Shown: one piece after another, positions 59,757-64,000 of the stretch | How positions within the stretch are numbered: the stretch's first letter is position 1 | Layout of the letters: every line of letters begins with the position of its first letter | DNA from: CAWFZT01 sp963820415 | GTDB lineage: Bacteria > Chloroflexota > Anaerolineae > Anaerolineales > Anaerolineaceae | DNA length: 64,000 nt | Direction of reading: 5' to 3' | NCBI GenBank assembly: GCA_963820415.1 | Contig: CAWFZT010000011.1 | Location: forward strand, 213,134-277,133 | Program-made: the position numbers and the translations under genes | Notes under the pieces: generated by a model | Told to the model about the DNA's origin: nothing | Database searches by the model: none | The model's input: the letters and a program-made list of their open reading frames with translations, nothing else

Positions 59757-60452
59757 TCAGTAGCGCGTTGCTGCTTTTTGTTCCAGGCGTTTACGGTCTA
59801 CAATCTCTATCTGGTGCCTCGCAAAGCGAATCATGCCTTCCTCTTCCAGCTTATGCAAGGCCCGGTTGATAACGTCAATGACGGTACCCAACCGGGCCGC
59901 CATCTCAGCCTGCGTCGCCCAACGGCGACGCTTCTTTTTATCATCCGTGGATTGTTCCAAAAGAAGACGTGCCAGCCGCCCTTCGACGGTCCGCAATGAT
60001 AAATCTTCGACCAACTTCACCAAGTGAACAACGCGATTGGCCAGGTTTTGGGTAACCGTACGGCAGAGAGCGGGATGTTCATCCATCAGCCCGAGCAATG
60101 CCTTCCGGTCAATTACCCACACCGTAGACGGTTCGATGGCCTGGACAGTAACAAGATTGAGGTTGTCTCTGAGCAAAATCCCAATTTCATTGAAGGCTTC
60201 GCACGGACCTACCAGCCGGATAATTTGTTCCCTCCCCGCAGAAGAGGTTATCATCCCTTTGAGCCAGCCTTCCTGTACGATGTACAAACCCTGGCAGGGT
60301 TCACCTTCCAAGAAAACAATTTCTCCCTGTTCGTATTGTTGTAGAACTGTAGCTGCCGCGATCGAAGCTAGTATCCTATCGTCCAACCCCGCAAAATATG
60401 ACACAGATGCTAAGGCGGGCCGCACATTTACAGCGCTGTCAACTTGATTCAT
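59757..60452 (-). CDS. Crp/Fnr family transcriptional regulator
   Basis: Regulator of 231 residues. The N-terminal cyclic-nucleotide-type beta roll (GEIVFLEGEPCQGLYIVQEG, GPCEAFNEIGILL) is followed by a dimer helix (PALCRTVTQNLANRVVHLVK) and a C-terminal helix-turn-helix (WATQAEMAARLGTVIDVINR). The Fnr Fe-S cysteine cluster near the N terminus is absent, so it is more like Dnr/NnrR than Fnr and may sense NO through haem. Position just upstream of the NO-reductase operon, and a class II box at 59723-59736, support control of that operon. Confidence 0.88.
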   Translation of the reverse strand: MNQVDSAVNVRPALASVSYFAGLDDRILASIAAATVLQQYEQGEIVFLEGEPCQGLYIVQEGWLKGMITSSAGREQIIRLVGPCEAFNEIGILLRDNLNLVTVQAIEPSTVWVIDRKALLGLMDEHPALCRTVTQNLANRVVHLVKLVEDLSLRTVEGRLARLLLEQSTDDKKKRRRWATQAEMAARLGTVIDVINRALHKLEEEGMIRFARHQIEIVDRKRLEQKAATRY

Positions 60453-60482
60453 GATTCACCCAGTTCCCTTCAATAAGATATT

Positions 60483-60510
60483 AGCATATTTTATACCGTT
60501 TGCTTGGCAA
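60483..60510 (-). promoter_or_regulatory. Candidate promoter of the Crp/Fnr regulator gene
   Basis: Minus-strand TTGCCA (60505-60510), 16 bp, TATGCT (60483-60488), about 30 bp upstream of the ATG at 60452. Only partial matches to consensus. Confidence 0.35.
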
Positions 60511-60756
60511 GTCTTCGAGGTTCTTTACAGGTCAAGGGTGCGCATCAAGGGTGGGTGTGTATCATTCTTTCGGGGAATCGTCTCGTTGATAGGGGGCACG
60601 TCCGAATTTGAACTTTCGCCAGGGATTGTCCTTGGGGTCTTTCGGCTGGTGGGGTTGCGGAAGGGGGACTTTAGGGAGGTGCCTGGGACGCCGGACGGGT
60701 ATTTCAAAGAGATTGCAGAGTATAATCACCAAAACCCACTGGAAAGGCCGCACGCT
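60511..60756. other. Gap without recognised gene
   Basis: The stretch is G-rich on the plus strand and shows no start-supported ORF. A TATAAT box is at 60720-60725 with no good -35; it could serve the YhcH-like gene that starts at 60757. Confidence 0.4.
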
Positions 60757-61239
60757 ATGATCCTCGACCGCTTACCGCATGCCTCACTCTACTCTGCCCT
60801 GCACCCCCTCTTCGCTGAGGGCTTTGCTTTTATCGCCAGCCAGGCCGGGCGCGCTACCGGGCGCTACACCCTGGCCGGCGGAGCCTACGCCATGGTACAG
60901 GAATACGACAGCCAGCCGGTCGACGCCGAAAAATTCGAAGCTCACCGGCGCTTCATCGACATCCAGTATATTGCCGGCGGCGAGGAGATCATCTACTACG
61001 CCGGGCTGGAACAGCTCACCCCCGGCGAATACCACGCCGATAAGGATTACATCGACCTGGAAGGCGCTGGCCTGGCGCTGAACTTACAGGCCGGCGATTT
61101 TGTGATCTTCTTCCCGCACGACGCCCACCTGTCAAGCCGCTGCACCGAGGCCGGGCCGCGCCCGGTGCGGAAAGTCGTCATCAAAATTCCCGTTGTCTTG
61201 ATTCAGCTCCCCTCAGAACGGGGACTTTCGCCTGTATAA
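60757..61239 (+). CDS. YhcH/YjgK/YiaL family protein (DUF386)
   Basis: Protein of 160 residues. The ATG at 60757 is chosen because homology starts there (MILDRLPHASLYSALHPLFA), although the frame is open far upstream. The cupin-like fold has FIASQAGRATGRYTLAGGAY, EAHRRFIDIQYIAGGEEIIY, GDFVIFFPHDAHLS and VRKVVIKI, with the His and Glu residues of the metal site. Family members are linked to sialic acid or other sugar operons as anomerases or isomerases. It ends seven bases before the URO-D-like gene and two genes before a sugar kinase, so a sugar-catabolic role fits. Confidence 0.85.
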   Translation: MILDRLPHASLYSALHPLFAEGFAFIASQAGRATGRYTLAGGAYAMVQEYDSQPVDAEKFEAHRRFIDIQYIAGGEEIIYYAGLEQLTPGEYHADKDYIDLEGAGLALNLQAGDFVIFFPHDAHLSSRCTEAGPRPVRKVVIKIPVVLIQLPSERGLSPV

Positions 61240-61246
61240 TTTATGC

Positions 61247-62545
61247 ATGCCTGCATCCGCTGACCTCATCCGCGCTGCCAGCCTGATTCCCGAAAGCGAC
61301 TTCGCCTTCACCCGCGCCGAGCGGCAGGCGCTGCGCGTATTGGCCGAGCAGGCGGCTGAGCTGGCTGCCCGCCCCATCGAGATCGAAAAACGCGCCCTGT
61401 GGACGCGGCACAACGCCCTCAAGCCCACTCGCCCGGTTATCTTCTGCGACCCGGAAAACTCCTGGAACGAGATCATCCCGCCTGAGGCGCTGGCCTGCCA
61501 GAACCCCATCGCCCGCGCCTGGGAGTTTCACCTGCGCAAACAGGTCTTTTGGGGCGCCCAGATGGGCGACGATTACAGCGTGCTGCCCTATTTCCCGGTC
61601 GAGCATGTGCACCAGGAGCCGGATTGGGGCCTGCACCAGGTGCAGATCGGCGGCAAGGACGGCGGCGCCTACCGCTGGGATGCCCCGGTCAAAACTGAGC
61701 AAGACATCGACCGGCTGCATTTCCCCCTGCTGCGGGTCGACTTCCCTGCCACCCAACGCCTGGCCGAGCTGGCCCATTCCATCTTTGGCGACCTGCTGCC
61801 GGCGCGCATAAAAACGAGCTGGTGGTGGACGCTCGGCCTGACCCAGACGCTGGTCTACCTGCGCGGCCTGGAGCAGATGCTCTATGACCTGACCGATAAC
61901 CCGCGGCTGATGCAGCGCCTGATGGCGCTGCTCAGCCAGGGCACGGCTGCCCTGCTGGACGCCCTGCAGGCCGCCGGCCTGCTTTTCTTGAACTGCGACG
62001 GCACGTACGTCGGCTCGGGCGGCCTGGGCTGGTCGGACGAGCTGCCCGGGGTGAATTTCAGCGGCCAGGCGCGCACGCAGGATATGTGGGCGCTGGGCGA
62101 AAGCCAGGAGTCGATCGGCGTCTCGCCGCGCATGTTTGCCGAGCTGATCTTTCCCTACCAGCTCCCGCTGCTCGAGCGCTTCGGGTTGACCTGCTACGGC
62201 TGCTGCGAGCCGGTCGACAACCGCTGGCCCATCCTGAAACACATCCCCAACCTGCGCCGGGTGTCCGTCTCGCCCTGGTCGGACCGGGTCAAAATGGCCG
62301 AAAACCTCGGTGACCGCTACATCTACTCGATGAAGCCCAACCCGGCCAGCCTGGCGATGGAGACGTTCGATGAAGAGCGCATCCGCCTGGCCCTGCGGCG
62401 TGACCTGCAGTTGGCGCACGGCTGCCGGGTAGAAATCATTATGAAGGACAACCATACCATCCGCCGCGACCCGACCCGCGTGGTCCGTTGGGTGAGGATT
62501 GCGCGGGAAGAGGCGGTGAGAGACACCCCTGGGAGGACTCCATGA
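61247..62545 (+). CDS. Uroporphyrinogen decarboxylase-like (URO-D superfamily) protein
   Basis: Protein of 432 residues of the URO-D/cobalamin-methyltransferase superfamily but not a HemE orthologue: HemE-type substrate motifs are absent. Visible features are PVIFCDPENSWNEIIPPEAL, WEFHLRKQVFWGAQMGDDYS, FLNCDGTYVGSGGLG, a Cys-rich CYGCCEPVDNRWPILKH stretch, which could bind zinc, and VSVSPWSDRVKMAENLG. It overlaps the FGGY kinase start by four bases (ATGA), and a TATAAT box ends seven bases before its ATG with no ribosome site, so a leaderless transcript is possible. Genes of this family often sit in sugar or methyl-transfer operons of Chloroflexi and Planctomycetes. The function is unknown. 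Confidence 0.75.
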   Translation: MPASADLIRAASLIPESDFAFTRAERQALRVLAEQAAELAARPIEIEKRALWTRHNALKPTRPVIFCDPENSWNEIIPPEALACQNPIARAWEFHLRKQVFWGAQMGDDYSVLPYFPVEHVHQEPDWGLHQVQIGGKDGGAYRWDAPVKTEQDIDRLHFPLLRVDFPATQRLAELAHSIFGDLLPARIKTSWWWTLGLTQTLVYLRGLEQMLYDLTDNPRLMQRLMALLSQGTAALLDALQAAGLLFLNCDGTYVGSGGLGWSDELPGVNFSGQARTQDMWALGESQESIGVSPRMFAELIFPYQLPLLERFGLTCYGCCEPVDNRWPILKHIPNLRRVSVSPWSDRVKMAENLGDRYIYSMKPNPASLAMETFDEERIRLALRRDLQLAHGCRVEIIMKDNHTIRRDPTRVVRWVRIAREEAVRDTPGRTP

Positions 62546-64000
62546 TCTACTTACTCGGCATCGACGTAGCGACCACCGGCGTGAAAGCTCTGTTGGTTGC
62601 GGCGGACGGACAGGTAGCGGGCAGCGCCAACAACGAGCAGCCGCTGTATACCCCCTACCCGCTGTGGTCCGAGCAGGACCCGGCGGATTGGTGGAACGGG
62701 GCGATCAGCAGCGTCCGCCAGGCGCTGGTGCAAACCGGAGTGGAGGGCAGCCAGGTGGCCGCCGTGGGCCTGACCGGGCAGATGCACGGCCTGACCCTGC
62801 TCGACCGCCAGGGCCAGGTGCTGCGCCCGGCCATCCTGTGGAACGACGGGCGCACCGGCGCCCAATGCGATGAGATGCGCGCCCGCCTGGGCAAAGATCG
62901 CCTGATTGCCATCACCGGCAACGATGCCCTGACCGGGTTCACCGCTCCCAAGATTCTGTGGGTGCGTGAGCACGAGCCTGAGGTGTATAGGCGGGTCGCC
63001 CACATTCTGCTGCCCAAGGACTACGTGCGCTACCGCCTGACCGGCGGCTTCGCAGTCGACTGCGCCGATGGGGCCGGGATGATCCTGATGGATATTAAAG
63101 AGCGCGCCTGGTCGGGCGAAGTGCTCGAAGCGCTGCAAATTCCGGCGGATTGGCTGCCGCAGGTCTTCGAGGGCCCGCAGGTCACCGGGACGATCTCTGC
63201 CGAGGCCGCCCAACTGACCGGGCTGAAAGCCGGCACGCCGGTGGTGGGCGGCGGCGGCGACCAGGCCGCCCAGGCGGTCGGCGTGGGCGCCGTGCAGCCG
63301 GGCATCGTGGCGCTGACCTTGGGCACCTCCGGGGTGGTTTTCGCCAGCACCAGCGCAGCCATTCATCGAGCCGCAAGGCCGCCTGCACGCTTTTTGCCAT
63401 GCTGTGCCGGGGCGCTGGCACCTGATGGGCGTCATGCTCTCGGCTGCCGGCAGCCTGCGCTGGTACCGCGACACCTTCCACCCCGGGCATGGACTATGAC
63501 AGCCTGCTCGCCCCGGCCGGCGGCGATCCCGGCCGGCTGCGAGGGTTTATTCTTCCTGCCCTACCTGACCGGCGAGCGCACTCCCCATCCCGACCCGCTG
63601 GCGCGCGGCGCCTTTGCCGGGCTGACCATCCGCCATAACCAGGCTCACCTGGTGCGGGCTGTGCTGGAAGGCGTGGCCTTCGGGCTGCGCGACAGCTTCG
63701 AGCTGATGAAACAGGCCGGGCAGAAGGAAATTTCCCAGGTGCGGGTTTCCGGCGGCGGAGCGCGCAGCCCGCTCTGGCGGCAGATCCTGGCCGACGTGCT
63801 GGGCGCCGAGCTGGTAACCGTCAACACCACCGAAGGGGCGGCTTACGGCTCGGCCCTGCTGGCCGGGGTGGGCGCCGGGCTGTGGCCGGACGTGGACGCC
63901 GCCTGCCAGGCCACCGTGCGCCTGACCGGCTCGACTGCTCCGCAGCCGGGCGAACTGGCCGCCTATGAAAAATATTACGACCTCTACCGCCAGCTTTACC
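62542..64000 (+). CDS. FGGY-family carbohydrate kinase, partial at window end, several frameshifts
   Basis: Sugar kinase, xylulokinase-like, of at least 480 residues, continuing beyond the window. GGGAGG precedes the ATG at 62542. The N-terminal domain shows LLGIDVATTGVKALLVAADG, VGLTGQMHGLTLLDRQG, PAILWNDGRT, PKILWVREHEP and DCADGAGMILMDIKERAW. The C-terminal domain has PVVGGGGDQAAQAVGVG and GIVALTLGTSGVVFAS. From about 63360 the frame breaks, with shifts near 63360, 63400 (TTTTT run), 63485 and 63540. Homology resumes as FLPYLTGERTPHPDPLARGA, VRAVLEGVAFGLRDSFELMK and VSGGGARSPLWRQILADVLG. Single-base shifts at homopolymers suggest sequencing errors. The substrate is not determined. Confidence 0.78.
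   Translation, partial: MIYLLGIDVATTGVKALLVAADGQVAGSANNEQPLYTPYPLWSEQDPADWWNGAISSVRQALVQTGVEGSQVAAVGLTGQMHGLTLLDRQGQVLRPAILWNDGRTGAQCDEMRARLGKDRLIAITGNDALTGFTAPKILWVREHEPEVYRRVAHILLPKDYVRYRLTGGFAVDCADGAGMILMDIKERAWSGEVLEALQIPADWLPQVFEGPQVTGTISAEAAQLTGLKAGTPVVGGGGDQAAQAVGVGAVQPGIVALTLGTSGVVFASTSAAIHRAARPPARFLPCCAGALAPDGRHALGCRQPALVPRHLPPRAWTMTACSPRPAAIPAGCEGLFFLPYLTGERTPHPDPLARGAFAGLTIRHNQAHLVRAVLEGVAFGLRDSFELMKQAGQKEISQVRVSGGGARSPLWRQILADVLGAELVTVNTTEGAAYGSALLAGVGAGLWPDVDAACQATVRLTGSTAPQPGELAAYEKYYDLYRQLY

Noticed and set aside
60451..60756. N-terminal extension of the YhcH-like protein
   Set aside because: The open frame continues upstream but lies over the promoter of the Crp/Fnr gene, has odd composition and ends where family homology starts at 60757.
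1..64000. tRNA, rRNA or known riboswitch genes
   Set aside because: No cloverleaf with the conserved GTTCGAATC-type T loop, and no rRNA-like stretch, was found by eye. A covariance-model scan would be needed to rule out divergent RNAs.

Overview
The window looks like a contig from an uncultured Chloroflexota bacterium, probably class Anaerolineae. This is an inference from several features: a complete alternative complex III (act) operon, secreted proteins with long Thr/Pro-rich linkers and fibronectin-type repeats, solute-binding lipoproteins with Pro/Ala/Thr linkers, a PAC2-family protein, a giant alpha-2-macroglobulin, and high GC content. No rRNA, tRNA, integron, transposase or CRISPR array was seen.

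Layout. (1) 0-9 kb, minus strand: three secreted proteins (M23 peptidase with repeats, DNRLRE/PPC-type protein, S8 subtilase) and a GT39-like membrane glycosyltransferase. (2) 9.1-14.4 kb, plus strand: a TetR-controlled MacB/FtsX-type ABC export operon with a clear promoter and operator. (3) 14.4-17 kb: a repeat array, a small broken ORF and a GAF-SpoIIE phosphatase. (4) 17-24 kb, minus strand: act operon (actA, actB1, actB2, actC, a fused actDE, and a dihaem cytochrome c). (5) 24-31 kb: an MFS exporter, a duplicated COG4315 lipoprotein, an ECF sigma/anti-sigma pair, and a second TetR-ABC exporter. (6) 31-36 kb: PAC2 protein, gene remnants, MNT/HEPN pair, a serine hydrolase and a DUF4160/DUF2442-like pair. 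(7) 36-43 kb, minus strand: a CUT1 sugar ABC transporter with two glycoside hydrolases (GH172-like and a six-hairpin debranching-type enzyme). (8) 43-47.6 kb: an unusual response regulator overlapping a hybrid histidine kinase tail to tail, then VapBC. (9) 47.7-54.8 kb: alpha-2-macroglobulin and a lipoprotein. (10) 55-60.5 kb: a nitric-oxide island (ferredoxin, M24 peptidase, hemerythrin, quinol NO reductase, Crp/Fnr regulator) with a well placed FNR-type box. (11) 60.7-64 kb: YhcH-like protein, URO-D-like protein and an FGGY sugar kinase cut by the window end.

Several families of short palindromic or terminal-inverted repeats run through the window: a 24-bp hairpin unit found in leaders and inside coding sequence, a 78-bp element with AGTAGGGTGGGT ends placed at gene 3' ends, and an element with TGTCATTGCGAG ends. 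At least seven genes carry single-base frameshifts, concentrated at 5.8-12 kb, 20-24 kb and 63.3-63.6 kb. Several fall in homopolymers, so uncorrected sequencing indels are at least as likely as real gene decay.

Functionally the window describes an envelope-rich, respiring heterotroph. It has quinol oxidation through alternative complex III, NO detoxification or respiration through qNOR, export of toxic or envelope compounds by two TetR-controlled ABC systems, and import plus hydrolysis of an unidentified furanosidic or glucan-type oligosaccharide.
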